64,000 nt of DNA from Lota lota (GCA_026745465.1 JACYXH010000363.1:563501-627500); one strand, 5' to 3'. Shown: positions 1 through 16,041, counted from the first letter of the stretch. Notes: generated by a model not told the origin, from the letters alone. Program-made: numbers and translations.

Positions 1-1
1 T

Positions 2-226
2 GATTACGCTATAGAGACAATATTAAACAAACTGGACAGCATATTTTCACTAAAAGAAGAACAAACAACTGCTCTTAAAGCTTTTGTTGAGAAGAAAGAT
101 GCTTTTTCGTCGCTCAGTGCTGAGTCAGTGTCTGCGCCCGTTGGTGACGCCCTTTGGAAATTGAAAAAGAACGGAGAGGTTCCTGACGAATTGCAGTTTG
201 CAATTTGTCTGACGATGCCAGGCTAG
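2..226 (+). mobile_element. Fragment of a RecQ-like helicase ORF from a fish repeat
   Basis: The plus strand is open from the window edge to a TAG at 224-226. It begins DYAIETILNKLDSIFSLKEE and continues with QTTALKAFVEKKDAF. Seen: the L-x-x-E-Q-x-x-A-L-x-x-F-x-x-x-K-D-x-F pattern is what precedes the P-loop in RecQ-family helicases, and similar short helicase-like ORFs recur in fish repeats. The expected P-loop (G-x-G-K-S/T) is absent and the downstream residues are unrelated, so this is a truncated copy. Inference: a transposon-borne relic with no function. A chance ORF or another family is possible because only about 35 residues are informative. Confidence 0.45.
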
Positions 227-355
227 TAGAGATGAGGGAATTTCTAACAAGAGTTTAAGGCTTAATTAGACCCGAAATGTGTTCTTTTTCTGATCATGTT
301 TGGAGTCTATTGCTGACATTGAAAACTGATTTGCTAATTGGTGCAAAGTTTAGAT

Positions 356-405
356 CAGCCAATCAGATCGCTCGAAAACCCCAGCCAATCAGATCGCTCG
401 AAAAC
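356..405. repeat. Short direct duplication (24 bp x 2)
   Basis: A 24-base unit beginning CAGCCAATCAGATCGCTCGA occurs at 356-379 and again at 382-405, separated by two bases. It lies in the gene-free stretch between the helicase fragment and the gnb1 3' end (about 227-820), where I see no other structure. Confidence 0.85.
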
Positions 406-822
406 ACGAGGCTCTGAATTTCATGTTCTAAATATATTTTAAAAATATTTAATATAAAGCTAAAAAGGTTACATTTGATGTTAAACTGTTTTGTTCCATA
501 CAGAATAGGAATATATAGCATAATAGTATCATAAAGTTGGCGTGGGTCGTTACCATGTGGATAACACGCCCCTTTCCTAAAACTCAGCTCAAAACGCATT
601 TGTTTACGTCAGTGTTCGAATTGCAGCTGAAACAGTGGGTTCACTGGCTCTTTAAGGCAATGAGCCTATCTAAATACTTATTTCATTAAATAGATATATC
701 AGACGCCTTTGCTCAGAACTAGAGTATCGTAGTAAGTATTGCCTCTGGTTTGATTCAATTAAGCCACCTTTACATCACTGATTCAATTCAGGTAAACCAG
801 AAAAGGACATCTCAAACAGCTT

Positions 823-3003
823 TTTATTACATGTTCAATAACAGTACAATTTAGTACAGTATCTATCTTGCATCCAGCTCACCTTGGAACACCAACAGAC
901 TGAAATAAAATACAAAAGTGAAAAGGTACATAAGGGTGCAGAGCTCTATCTCATTCACGAAAAGAGAAAAGGGAATCCATCTCGGTTGAATTGCATCTTC
1001 ACTTGTGGCCACACAGATACATCACATATATTGTACATCATAGCAGTAAAAAGAAAAATGAACATGTCACAACTTCAACAAAAGTGCTTCTGTATACAGT
1101 GAAATGTTCTTTCCAATGGTTACTGACTTAAGACTGAGGGGGAAAAATGAGTTCAAAGAAAGGACAGGTGTGGTGTGTAAGGATGTTTCTGTTCCATTGA
1201 GTGTGGAAAATTCTACGAGAGGAAGTATTGGTGAAAAGGTAAAAATTCTCAGATTGTTTTATTTAAAAAAAATGGCATCATTAGAACTGGTAGCATAATT
1301 TACACTAAGTATGCAATCAATATTAAATCCTTTCTCAATTCTAGTTCACTCTGGTGCATAGCATTACCAGTATTTGTAAATGTTTGTAGAGTTGCACCAA
1401 AATGGCTGCGGTCAAGATAGAACGAAGTCAATTACTCTCAGTTGAGAAAGGCAGATCAAGGATCTTTGCACCATTGAAAGCAAGTCTACAGCATGCACAT
1501 CTAAATTAACTCATGGCAGACAAAATCAGAATGTTTTAACTTAAAAAATTTAGACCACTATTTTCAGACATTGCTTTATACATTTCATTCAAGAGTTGCA
1601 ACTGCAGTCCCGAGCAAAGGAAGTGTATTTATTCAGGCGAGGTGTTTCACTCAAGTGGATACTATATTAACACAACCTGCCACCCCCCACCCACCCATAA
1701 CAAAACCAGCCATGCCCAAACTATCAATCCCCAACCTTGTTACCCCATTTCTTCCCACCCAAAGTCAAAAGGCATGTACAAGAATTAAGGGGGTCAACTG
1801 GACAGTTACTTATATCTCCTTTTGTACTGGAATGACCATTCATCACAACTTATCGTATGTGCTTGGTTAGTTAACATAGTATTAGTTGAGAGGCAAAGCT
1901 TTATGTGCAAAAAGCTGTGATGAAACAAAAACAGCTAGTATATAAATACATCATGAACATTTTGACAACTGGTTGTGTAAATCTGATCAAGCATTTGCTT
2001 CTGCGCGTTTTCCTCTCATCTTTCTTACGTGATTAAACTAGATTAGAAAGATAAGCTTTAATTTCAAACATATCTAAAACCACCAAGGAAAATATGACAA
2101 AAAGAAAGCCATCAAGAACCAACCATCAGAAAAGAATAATAAAAAAAAAGTTAAATAATTTGTACAATTACACTCCGTTTGCTTTCAAGACACATACATT
2201 TGCATGGGATGATAGTGTTGTTTTCTTTCAAGGGAACATAAACGGTCCAAGAAGGAATGCACAAGTTTCTGATTTGATACCACAGGAGATCCTGTTTTTT
2301 TTTGTTGTGTTTTTTAGCTAAGTGATAAACAATTGTGCTCTTCTTTGTGTAGGAAAGGCCTTGGTTTCCCTTAGTTTTCACGGTGCCCAAGTCAGTTTAA
2401 ACAGTGTTGAAGAAGATGCTGTGAAATATAACATTCTGTTGTAATGGTCTTCCAGTCAACTTTGGAGTAAAATAACATCTGCAGAAAAAGAAAAAGTTGG
2501 GACAGAACATGAAAACTGCTTCTTAATTCTAAAAAGCTATCCGGCCACTTGGCAAAGCATACAGTTACCTAAGAAAATGTACACTTATTCAATCTAATTC
2601 CATTTAAATAATGATTCATCATTCAATCATTTGAAGGGGCTGCTAATAATCAAGTTATATTCAACAATTTGAAAGTTGAAGTTCAATAAGATTAATTTAT
2701 TTGATGTCCTTTAATGAGATGACATAATTAAGGAGGCTTAAGTGAAATTCCAAACACCAAAATATATACATGTTCTTCAGTTTTAATCAACTATTTACAA
2801 CCATTAGAAATGCTCTTAGTTGTCAATTTTTCAGTTAAATCGAAAATAGAGAACTAGGAACATTCTTTCCCATTCAGCAATATATTTGTTTCTGATAAGG
2901 CATCTTTTGCTCATTGTTACTGATGGACCTATAAACACATTTAATGACATTAGAAAGGATTGTGGCTGGCAAAAAAGAAAAAAAGAAAAAGCACCTTCAG
3001 ACT
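823..3003 (-). other. gnb1: gnb1 3' untranslated region
   Basis: This is the minus-strand sequence after the gnb1 stop codon. A minus-strand AATAAA (TTTATT at 823-828) is a plausible polyadenylation signal, giving a 3' UTR of about 2.2 kb, which suits this gene. It is AT-rich with no other supported gene. The exact 3' end is inferred; nearer A-rich signals could also be used. Confidence 0.6.
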
Positions 3004-6224
<3,221 letters not shown>

Positions 6225-8227
6225 TTTCTTCAGTGTGTGTGATTGCCTTACTCCAGCTGCTGGGACACTTGGTGACCTGTGAAGGGAATACAGACAGAAA
6301 TTACTTTTTTAAATAAGGAAGGGAAATATTAAATATAGAATGGAGTCCAGTGTGGAAGAGCTTTAATCAAACCTGTGCCTTTAATCACATTTCTAGCCTA
6401 ACCTATATTCCAATCAGCTACAGCTTCTGAAGAGTCTGCATTAGTTGGCTCACACCTTGTCGTTGACATAACCCCAGCACACTATTTAGCCAGACAAATC
6501 CTAAGCTTACGCTTGACTCACCAGCAATCAGAACACCATTAATTATCCTGTTGCCCTCAATCCTTGTGGTACACAATCTATCCAAGAGGTGAAATCGTTG
6601 AACGAACACCATTTGTACTAAAGTCCCAAAAGTGAACTAAACAAATTAGTCTCAAATGGTTAGGCTGACTTGTCGTTAGTTCTAAATTCTAAGAGCTAAA
6701 CAATCGAAAAACACATCCAACTTGTGTCACCAACAAAACATCTCCAACTGAATAATTGCTTTACAATATTAATATCCTAATTGCCAAAATCTGATTATGA
6801 ATTATAAAATGTATTGTGCTCCATTTAAATGACGAACGTAATGTGTAGCACTGAAATCTGTATAAATGAAGATGTTCAGGAAATTCCTGATGTGGCCTTT
6901 TCTTTCCACTGTTCCACTGAATATTCTCTAATAACACAGACAAATACTTGCAGTTAAGAGAGATTCTGCCTCATCACTTCTCCTTTTCCAAGCGCCTGAT
7001 CAGGGTCAGCTGACTGCTGCCCAATGAACAATGGGTTGTGGCAAACATCCCTAGAGATGTGGGTTACTGAAAGCTCCAAGCTCTCCTAATGGTAGTTGGT
7101 GCCTCCTTCTCCCCAAAGACGGAGGTGGTTCCTACGCACAGTCTACTTGGTGAATGTATTCCTGTGTAAATACAAATGCGGTTTGTTTTTTAAAGACTAG
7201 TGGACCTGGGTTTGTGTATAGGCAGATTCTATAATAAACATGCACTGTCCCATTTCAACATATGTAACGCCAAGAGCCTACAATGTTGATGGACATGATG
7301 GATCAAAGACCTAACCTTAAACAACAATATAGGCCTACAACTGGTTTTGCATCCCACAGAAACCCAGGGCTACACTAAGACAAACTTGTGTCCCGATAAC
7401 GCCATGTTTCACAGTTCTAAAGCTGGATGATGGAAAATACTATAACCAGTAATATCACAGCGCAAGTACATAATCCTAAAAGATACATGCTTAATCCCAT
7501 CACTGTACTCCCGACATGACAGCAGATGGGAAAGCCAGTCCAGACACCAGAAATATGATTTACCTCTTAAGGTCTTTATAGAAATAGTGTGAGGATTAAA
7601 TATATACATTTTAAACATGCTTAATGTAACTGCCTGGATTAACAGCCCACTCTTATTTATTTTGCTTGTTTGACTCTCCAATTTCTTAGTACAGTTAAAA
7701 AATAAACACCATTTGGGCAAATGCATAATCAACATAAATGAGTTGACTAAATGAGCGATCGTATTATAATTATATATGCCACTGCATGAATACAAATGTT
7801 TTACATAATTGAAACAATTTAGTATAGTATAAAGCAATGCTATAATTATTAACTTGTACACGTTTGCTTTGTATTTGCGGTGTACGGACAGTAACATGTC
7901 GTTCTCGCAGTGTTCAAAGCACTATTTGCCTGTAGCGTTGATACTTTGCATAGTTTTTGAATGCATGCTGTAATACCGTACCGCAGTCACTTTTCCGTTT
8001 GCCATTCAAGTGGGATTGAAAGGTTTGCAAAAGAAAACATAGCACCCATTGTGACCATTGGTTTAGTGGTTAAAGTTATAAAGATACACATCTTTAACTG
8101 TAAAATTAATGTTTCGAAATGCTCGGACCCCAACATAACTAATCTGACTTGCATTGTAAGGAAAAGGAGAAGATGCAGCTGAACGCCATCTTGCAACCGC
8201 TGCCAGCTAGTTAGCCTGCTAAACGCT

Positions 8228-8420
8228 TGCCAGAGAAGTAGGCCGGTAGGCAGGAGGGTTTTGAAGAGTATGCCCTTAGGCTGGATGGTTTATAAGAGTA
8301 GTAGGCAGGATGGTTTATAAGTAGCAGGCCTGTAGGCAGGAGGGTTTATACGAGTAGTGTAGTGGGCAGGAGGGTTTATTAGAGTAGTAACTGTTAGGCC
8401 TGTAGACTGGAGGTTTACAC
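8228..8420. repeat. Degenerate minisatellite in gnb1 intron 1
   Basis: About five diverged copies of a 35-45 bp unit with core GTAGGCAGGAGGGTTTATA, each followed by an AGTAGTA-like spacer. Copies differ by substitutions and small indels, so the array looks old. Confidence 0.75.
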
Positions 8421-9205
8421 GCCATTTAACGGCACTTCCCACACAAGTGAACATTAGACCGGTGATTTCAGAATGCCGTGTCATCAATCAAAGTATCATG
8501 GAATAGTGACACCACTTCTGCTCTGTGGACCCATAAAATGTGGTGGACAAACTGAGATCGCAGACGGCTGCGTGTTGTGCAGCAGGGCGATAGGATCACA
8601 GATACACTGGGAAAGACTACGCCGCTCTTCCGCAATTCAGTGTTGATCGTTGGGTGGCTAACTTCAGAGCTAACGCGAGGAGTGAACTCATTACCCGAGA
8701 GCTGTTTGCGTAGTCTAAATCCACTTAAGTGAAACCAACAATCTCGTTTGGCCAACCCGTGTGCGTTTGATTTGATTTACGATGCATATCTTCTCCCGTA
8801 AGGTCAGGGAGACTGCGGAGAATCTTAACTTAGAAAATTGCAAGGTCGGCTAGTGTGGCCTGTTTCCCTCGCTGATTTCAGAGGGAATTATATCACCCCC
8901 AAGTCAATTATATCCTATAATAACCATAACTTCAATCCACCGATTAATAAATACGTTTCCTACGTATGCGTGTTACAGATCACTGCTGCAAGAGGCGTTG
9001 CACTCAGACGGCCCTGTAACCACATATGGGTGACGAGAACACCTTGTGTAAGAAAGCAGGGTGTCAAACGACATGTTCACAACTTCCGTTGCAAAACATT
9101 AGTTTTAAATTGACAGTAAAATTAAGATGTTATTTGATATGGAGCCACTGGGAGTGACTAAGAAACAGAATTCTCGAGGGATATTGTGTCAGCCATGGGG
9201 CTGTG

Positions 9206-9209
9206 CCCC

Positions 9210-9256
<47 letters not shown>
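9206..9256. repeat. Poly-C tract joined to (AC)n
   Basis: About 21 consecutive C residues (9206-9226) run directly into about 15 AC dinucleotides. Compound C/AC tracts recur at several points in this window. Confidence 0.95.
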
Positions 9257-9261
<5 letters not shown>

Positions 9262-9769
9262 GTCATTTTTATACCAAAGAAAATGTTGAAATAAACAAAT
9301 AATCGATATAGTGTAGTGCAATTCAATAATTAGATCGTTGCATCAAGTATTATTTGGCAAAGAAGCCAGCATAGCAGCCAATTCGTTATGGGATTGGCTC
9401 GATAGCGCTAGCGGGTTGAAGTCATGTAGGCCGAAGAGCTCCTCAGTGGCCCCTCATTCAACACCAAGCTCCACTCCACATACATGTTTTTTTTTTAACT
9501 AAAAACACAAGCGAGGCTTGATAATTAGTGGTTTTATAGAAATCTCTTTATCCATTGCAAAGCCTCCTGGATGTGATCCCTTTCAGTAGCTCCATATAAC
9601 GATGTTGACCCTGCCAGCGAGTTAAGCCGCTAACCCCAACAGACTGACTCGCTATGAGGCTAGCTCGCCTTACCCCACCCCCGGGCGGTTATGTTCTGCT
9701 ACAACTGCATATCTACATGTCATGCCATTGCTGGACATTTTTCAAATCATGGGTGAATTGGTTTCTTAC

Positions 9770-10160
9770 CTTTTTCAGTTTGCGTTTGTTTTTATGTTTT
9801 TGGCATGGACTGAAAAAGAAAACGGCGTATCCCTCTAATCCACGCATCAACGAGCACCGAGGAGCTAGCTTAGAAACTAGCCAGCCAGCTAGTTTTCACA
9901 GGAGCCTTCCCGAACCTGGGCTACAGGCTGGCGAGCTGCACAACCCCACTCAGCCAACCGGGAGGGGAGGGGAAGATCACACCCACTAGCCCTGCACTCA
10001 AAATAACCCTATGTGCTTCTGATCAACAGCAGAGCAAACTATATAGTTGTGAAAATCTGTACAGTTTGTACACATTTAACAAGTGACCGCAACTACTCTA
10101 CTTCCAGTCAGACCGAAAACGTTTCTGCTGCTGCAACGTTTTCGTCCGGCCATCGAACCA
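9770..10160 (-). promoter_or_regulatory. gnb1: Candidate gnb1 noncoding exon 1 and promoter
   Basis: On the minus strand the sequence ends with AAAAAG|GTAAGAA at 9770/9769, an excellent splice donor. Sequence 5' of it is relatively GC-rich with CpGs, as expected for a housekeeping promoter, and mammalian GNB1 also carries noncoding 5' exons. There is no transcript evidence, so exon start and promoter are inferred. From here to calml6 (10160-12075) I see only AT-rich intergenic DNA apart from the inverted repeat at 10731-10812. Confidence 0.35.
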
Positions 10161-10730
10161 AGGGATGGGCGCGGTAACCCTGCAATCATCTGTGGGAAAC
10201 CCCACGCTGCACCAGCCATGTAAAGAGAACGCTGATGGGCAATCGGATAAATAAGATGTAGGCCTACTTAAATTTTAATATATATATATGTTGCAATATT
10301 GGGTATATTTCTAGTCGCTGTGGTATTATTAAATCAAAATTGTAGTTTGACGTACATTAGAGGATGTAGCCCACTGATTGATTTTCATATAAATACCGAA
10401 GCATATTAGGAAGCCACTTTTGGTGCCATAGAAATGTGCTATGTTATTTAAATGTTTAGGTTAGTCGTTGCTGGTACTGATTCAGAGATTCCAAGATGTT
10501 ACAAACTAAGTGAGCATCGTTCAAGCTGACATTTATCCAAATTATAATTAAAGAAATACATTATGCTGCTCCTGTCAAAGAATGCCCTTATTAGAGAACC
10601 AATGTAGGTAATGAACCTAATGCTCAACACTTCTAGGCAACAAGTAAAAAAATGGCTGAAAAATATAAACTTTTAAACGGAGATTCAAAGTATAAGTAGA
10701 TTATGTATTATAATACCTTGTGTATGCCCA

Positions 10731-10812
10731 GGAAATGAATATACCATAATAATAATTATTATTATTCTACAAATTTTTAAATAATAATAATTATTACGGT
10801 ATATCCATTTCC
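10731..10812. repeat. Near-perfect inverted repeat (hairpin)
   Basis: The left arm begins GGAAATGAATATACCATAAT and the right arm reads ACGGTATATCCATTTCC at its outer end. The arms are inverted copies over about 30 bp, with two mismatches in the outer 22 bp and an AT-rich loop. It may be a small foldback element or MITE relic in the gnb1-calml6 spacer. Confidence 0.8.
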
Positions 10813-12075
10813 TTTAGAGGGAGCTAGAGTTTTAACGCAGTTCCAACATTCATGACAAATGGAAAAATGAAGCCACAGACAAGGTTTTAGCTGAATAGTT
10901 AGGTTTGCTTTACATCGTGAAACTTACACTCAATTTGCAAAAATCACGATACTTAATTGGTCACATAAAAATAGGTTACTTGATGTGATGTGCAAAACTA
11001 CTTTTGCTCCTCTAGCATTATTTTACAATTATTTTACGCGTATATATAACCAAAATGAAGTGGTGATGTGTTTGGAAACGGCAATGAACGAAACTAAATA
11101 GTCTTCTTGGTTTGCTATTAAAAATCTATTTTTAATTAAAAAAGATATTATCTAAACCTTTATCGAAAGCAGTGTACAGTAAGGTGGTGATCCGGGCAAG
11201 GTTTGTGGCAGCTTATGGTAGGCTATGCTACGTTATGGTACGATAAGGTTCTCTGGAGGTTAAAGTGAGGTAGATCAATTGACTTGTAATCTTTAGGTGA
11301 CGAGCAATTAAGTAGCAGTATAAATAATTATAAATGGACGAGGTGAAAACTAACAGAAGGAATAAAGCAAATAACGTATCGGGAGAATGTAGATTTTTTT
11401 TCACATATATATTAGTACAGTGTTATACTCTTAACACGAGGTAGGTATGTTGGATATGAAATACATTAGTCAAATATTTTCTTCTATAGGTAGATTCATT
11501 AACAATGAATGAAACCTCCTCCATGCTCGGTTGGAAGTAAATTTAGATAGATAAACGTTGCCATGTATGGTTTTCTGCGTTAATCCCTTCTGTCCCCAGT
11601 TAATCACAAATAGCTGGGGACTACACCACACCTGCTGCTGTCCTATCAAAAGCTAATTACTCAGTCCCAAAGGTGGAGCGTGTGACGCTGTCTCTTAAAT
11701 TAATCTCATGGATAACATATTTTTTATATATGGCCCTTTATTCATTTTCTGCTACTGCTTCCAACAATGTGTTATGACTTGCCACTGGTTTTGTTTTAAT
11801 AAATCCCATTTGATGAAGTATGGCATACTTTTCAATTTGCTATTTTTTATTGTTAACGTCATTCCCTGGTTGAAAACTATTGGCAGATTCCTAATTGGTG
11901 AGCAACAAGCTTATCCTTTAAATACCCTAAATGGCCATGGTGCAGGCTTTACTAAACTCCAGGGATATCTCAACAGAAGTGTATCCTTAATGGCTTGGCT
12001 AGGGTTTACTCTCATGTTAGACTTACTGCTGCCACCACAAACAGGTCTTATGCTCAACTGTCAGCAAGTCAAAAT

Positions 12076-14318
12076 ATGGTAAGTCCCTCCTTGGCTTGAA
12101 CTAGACACCACTAACTATATTTACCACAAATAATTGTGCTTCAAGTTATCATACACATTAATTCCTCCTCGTTAACGTAATGACTTTAAATATGCTGAAT
12201 TGAAAGAACAATGTGATTCATTTTTGTGCACCGCTTTATTTATTGATTTAACGATCCATAGGCTAGTACACTAACACAAGAGCAGGTCGTGGAATATAAA
12301 GGTGTTTTTGAGATGTTTGACGAGGAGGGAAACGGAGAGGTGAAGACATTGGAGCTGGAGAGACTGATGAGTTTAATGGGAATCAACCTTACCAAGAGAG
12401 AGCTAAGCCAAATGGCCAAAGACATTGACCAAAAAGGTAAATATACTATACTTTGAGAACTCACAGGTTTACCATGTGAAAGACTCACGGACAGAGACCA
12501 ATATATTATCCTTTCATGTTTTGAGTACTAGTATTAATCAATGTTTTTTGGTTAATTGAGTGTAACTGTATCTTCTTTATATTCTACATGTTAAGAGTTA
12601 ATTCGGTATGATTAACTTTTATAATTTATTGGTGTGTCATTACAACCAAAAGCTGAACTCATCTTTGCAAAATCTAAGGGAAGTCCCATAACACGTGGTT
12701 TTCTATACAATTCTACTGAACATTTGTCTTTCTTCTTCTTTTTTGGGGGGATTCTAAGATGATGTGTTGCATATGAAATAATATGGGAAAACTACTGTTC
12801 AACAGATCATTCCATTTTTGTTGCTGGTGTGGGTTGTGTTTCTATAAACCTGCAGGTAAAGGAACGTTTAATAATGAAAGCTTCCTGGGTCTGATGGCAT
12901 TGTATCATGAGCGAACTAAAAATCAGGATGCTGAACTCAGAGATGCTTTCAAGGTGTTTGACAAAGACGCCCAGGGTTATGTTGAGTGGAACACTCTGAA
13001 GTAAGGATGATGTGGATGCAAACACTACAACACTTGTTATTACCATGCATGTGGATTCATTTAATCTTTTTTTATGTTAATTTTTAATTTATATTTACTT
13101 TTTAGATATGTATTAACGAATGCTGGGGAACCACTCAACGAGATAGAAGCAGAGCAGATGATGAAGGAGGCCGATAAAGATGGAGATGGAACCATCGACT
13201 ATGAAGGTAGGTATACGTTGCTAATAAATCAATAACTTTTTAGTTGCCAAGAAAAGAGAAATCTTTTTATTTGTGGGAAAAGGGATCCTACTTATTTGTG
13301 GTGACATTGTGTTTTTATATATTTCATATTTTTTATTTTTATGTAAACAAATGAATTATGAATGGAGCAATTCATATTAATTTAAAGGGAATATCTGTAA
13401 GATTTACTAATATATAAATATATATAGGTACAAATGAATCTGTAGTAGGCACTACATGCTGATAGCTACAAATAGTAACAATGCCATACATTCAATTTAT
13501 GATATTGCATTCCTGGGCAGGAGTAAAATCCTGTGTTTAGTTTATTTGTAGTTACTCCAGGGGGCGTGCTTGCTCTGTCTAGAGGAGTTTAAAGTGACAC
13601 TAGCGTTCCCCACCAAACAGTGGCACTGTTGCTTGGGCGGAGCTAACTACATTCCCAGCGTCTTCAGCTGCGAAAATACCTCTGTGCATGTATAACAAAG
13701 TAAACAACAAAAAGAGGGGGGCAACCAGAACTAATATTGTCGAATATGAGAAATGGAGATAAGTGAAGAACTGTCACAGCTGAGTTTCGATACGACTGTA
13801 GCGGTTGGCTTTGGCTGCTGGTTGTTATGGAGTGAGTGGGAGGGGCCACATTAAGACGCTATCTTACATTGCCACTTTAAGATCATGTTCTCATTATTTC
13901 AAGTTCTTAAAGTTATTATTAAATGATCAAAGTGGCTTCATTATATACAAAATTCTATTAACTTGCAGTTTCCATGTAACATTTAATCTGACAAATTACT
14001 TTGAAACTACTTTAATATTTTAATCAAATGTTATTATAGGCCTACTATGCTAACCTACTCTGAAAATTAATTATATTTAACAACTTATCAGTTATTAAAA
14101 AATGCAATACATATATTCATTGAGTGTTCTTTTAAAATGGTATGCTACCAGACCTACACTATTTTAATGCAGATTATGCATGTTCATTCATTTTCTTTAA
14201 TATAATAAAATTTTATATTATAATCAGATTTGATGGTGCAGTGAATGTATTTTCTGTTGCATGTATTCTTTCAGAATTTGTTGCCATGATGACTGGAGAT
14301 TCCTTCAAAATGTGGTGA
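12076..14318 (+). CDS. calml6: Calmodulin-like protein 6 / calglandulin-like EF-hand protein
   Basis: A small cytosolic EF-hand protein related to calglandulin. Exons: 12076-12078 (ATG only), 12262-12436, 12856-13000, 13106-13206 and 14275-14318, summing to 468 nt (155 aa; calglandulins are about 156). The ATG sits directly before a GTAAGT donor, and the next exon continues in phase 0 as ASTLTQEQVVEYKG, giving MASTLTQEQ, which matches the family N-terminus. EF loop 1 (DEEGNGEVKTLE) and loop 4 (DKDGDGTIDYEE) look competent. Loop 2 (DQKGKGTFNNES) and loop 3 (DKDAQGYVEWNT) lack acidic position 12. The NAGEPLNEIEAEQMMKEADK stretch is the family signature. Head-to-head with gnb1, as in human 1p36. 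The precise role is not established; older reports link calglandulin to secretory glands and muscle. Confidence 0.93.
13381..13882. mobile_element. MITE-like insertion in calml6 intron 4
   Basis: The left end reads TTTAAAGGGAATATCTGTAA. The right end, reverse-complemented, reads CTTAAAGTGGCAATGTAAGA. These imperfect terminal inverted repeats bound about 500 bp that is more GC-rich than the intron around it. Similar ends occur at 40903-41076 and 43519-43816, suggesting one non-autonomous family. No ORF of a transposase is present. Confidence 0.5.
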
Positions 14319-14407
14319 CCTTAACAGAGAAACAGCTCATTTTGAAAAAAATTAAAATGTCTTATGAATAGGTGGTGTGTTGTAATAACATCTAACAACC
14401 AGCTGTT

Positions 14408-14413
14408 AATAAA
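14408..14413 (+). terminator. calml6: calml6 polyadenylation signal
   Basis: AATAAA lies 90 bases after the calml6 stop and is followed by a T/GT-rich stretch (TTGTTTTTCCTTTTTGTG), the normal layout of a cleavage site. Confidence 0.8.
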
Positions 14414-14419
14414 GCTTCT

Positions 14420-16041
14420 GTAATAATTGTTTTTCCTTTTTGTGTTTTTTTCCTTCAATTCTCCTATTTGTATGTGTGCAATAATGAAATTATTTGCCAG
14501 CTCATTCACTGTTTAACAGTTGGACAAATATTGACTAAGGAATGTTTATTAAATAAAAAACGATCACTTAGAGAATCAAATGATGTCCTGAAAGACTGCT
14601 TGAAGGACATCACAGGGTTAAATTTTACAGCCCTGCCACCCGGATGCAGTTACGCACATAGCATCTGGTGTGCAGAGCCATTAAATCCCATTTTATCCCT
14701 GCAAAGCCAAACAGGCAGCTGAGGGAGCCAACTGTATCCATCCTCTAGAAGGCGTTGGACCAATGGCGAGGCGATCGGGGCGTGAGCTGGAAGCACTCAT
14801 CTGTGTTTGGCAGCATCCATGGAGCTGTCATTTGAAACACAAGAAAGGATCCCAGATCATAGCAAAGGCACACCAATAAACGAAAAGTGAGCCAGGGTTA
14901 GGCTTTCTGGGTTAAAGGAGAAGAAAATGGTTATGTTTTTCCAAGTAAACAGCCTGTGTTGAGTGGCGTATATATTTTCCTACTGGGAGAAAGAACAGAG
15001 AAAACCACAGGAAGAGAGGGGGAAGAATTCCCTCTTCAAATGAAAAAAAATCCCTCTCTTTTGCTAGTGTCCTGGTAGGCTCCTCCTCAAGCTGTTCCCA
15101 TTGTGCGTTAAGGTATGTATACCTCACTAATCTGATAGGACTCACATGAAAGCAAGGTCACATCAACATGATTAGAAGCCCTGCAGCTCACATAAGTCTG
15201 CTATGTGTGTGGCTTTGAATTTAGCAATAGCACACAGAAAAGTGGGACCATAACAACAATTCCCATAATGATGACTATCTTGAAGGTTGTGTCGATGTTC
15301 TGTGCACAATCTTTTATTAGGGCTTTTAAATGGGACAGTGGTAATGAGTGGGTATATCTCCGGGTTCTGATTGGTTGTTTGCGCGAGTTGCAGATGTTCC
15401 TCATTAAAAGTGCAGGCGGGCTGTATGCTCAGAGGTAGGCAGAGTGGATCATGTGTCCTGTGACACTACAAAGGGCTTTGATAACAGTAGATGTAGAAAT
15501 TATACATGAAGAAAAATTTACCTATACAATTTACCCCGCTGGAAATATTCCTTAAATACATGACCTCTTAATAGGCATACCTATACCTGAAGAGTTTATT
15601 TCATTTTGAATGGCCAATGCAGGTGTTGTTTTACATTTGCATGAGTATTGTTAACATTAAGTGCTAAGTTGGCTGGGTCGTCTAGTTGAAAGTTTGAAGA
15701 CAGTTTCACTGTTTGGATTGCTGGGTGGCATACATTTCTTAACGTTGGTTCAGCCTTCAGCAACTGTTACCCACATCCTGCCCACAACATACCACATAGC
15801 TGCTGGCATTTTCAGTTAGGGGTATCAGTGGGATGAAATTAGAGGTGGGCTGCAATCACACAAAACACTGTTATATGTGCAAATCCTCTGCAAAGAATTG
15901 TAATATTGTTACTTGTACAAATGGATGTTGTCCTAACATTAGTTTCGGGGAATTATGGAGAAACATTGTGTTTTGTTATTACCGTTTTTAATCGCCAACT
16001 TGATAGAGGATGTGACTCCAGTATTGTGTGTTTTTCTCCAG
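14420..16041. other. Intergenic stretch / 5' flank of the C3orf18 homolog
   Basis: I see no coding exon here. The promoter and any noncoding first exon of the C3orf18 homolog should lie in this interval. An acceptor-like TTTTTCTCCAG at 16031-16041 precedes the block holding its ATG, so a 5' UTR intron is likely, but its donor cannot be fixed. Confidence 0.5.

Larger units (their letters stand above)
6277..9769 (-). other. gnb1: gnb1 first intron (inferred)
   Basis: This lies between the acceptor ahead of the ATG exon (exon start 6276) and a strong donor-like AAG|GTAAG whose exon side ends at 9770. A minus-strand open frame of 162 codons at 7409-7897 has low-complexity, AT-driven composition and no recognisable domain, so I treat it as chance. 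The interval also holds a degenerate minisatellite (8228-8420) and a poly-C/AC tract (9206-9256). Confidence 0.5.

Noticed and set aside
7409..7897. 162-codon minus-strand open frame
   Set aside because: It lies inside the inferred gnb1 first intron, with no recognisable domain and AT-driven composition, so it is probably chance.
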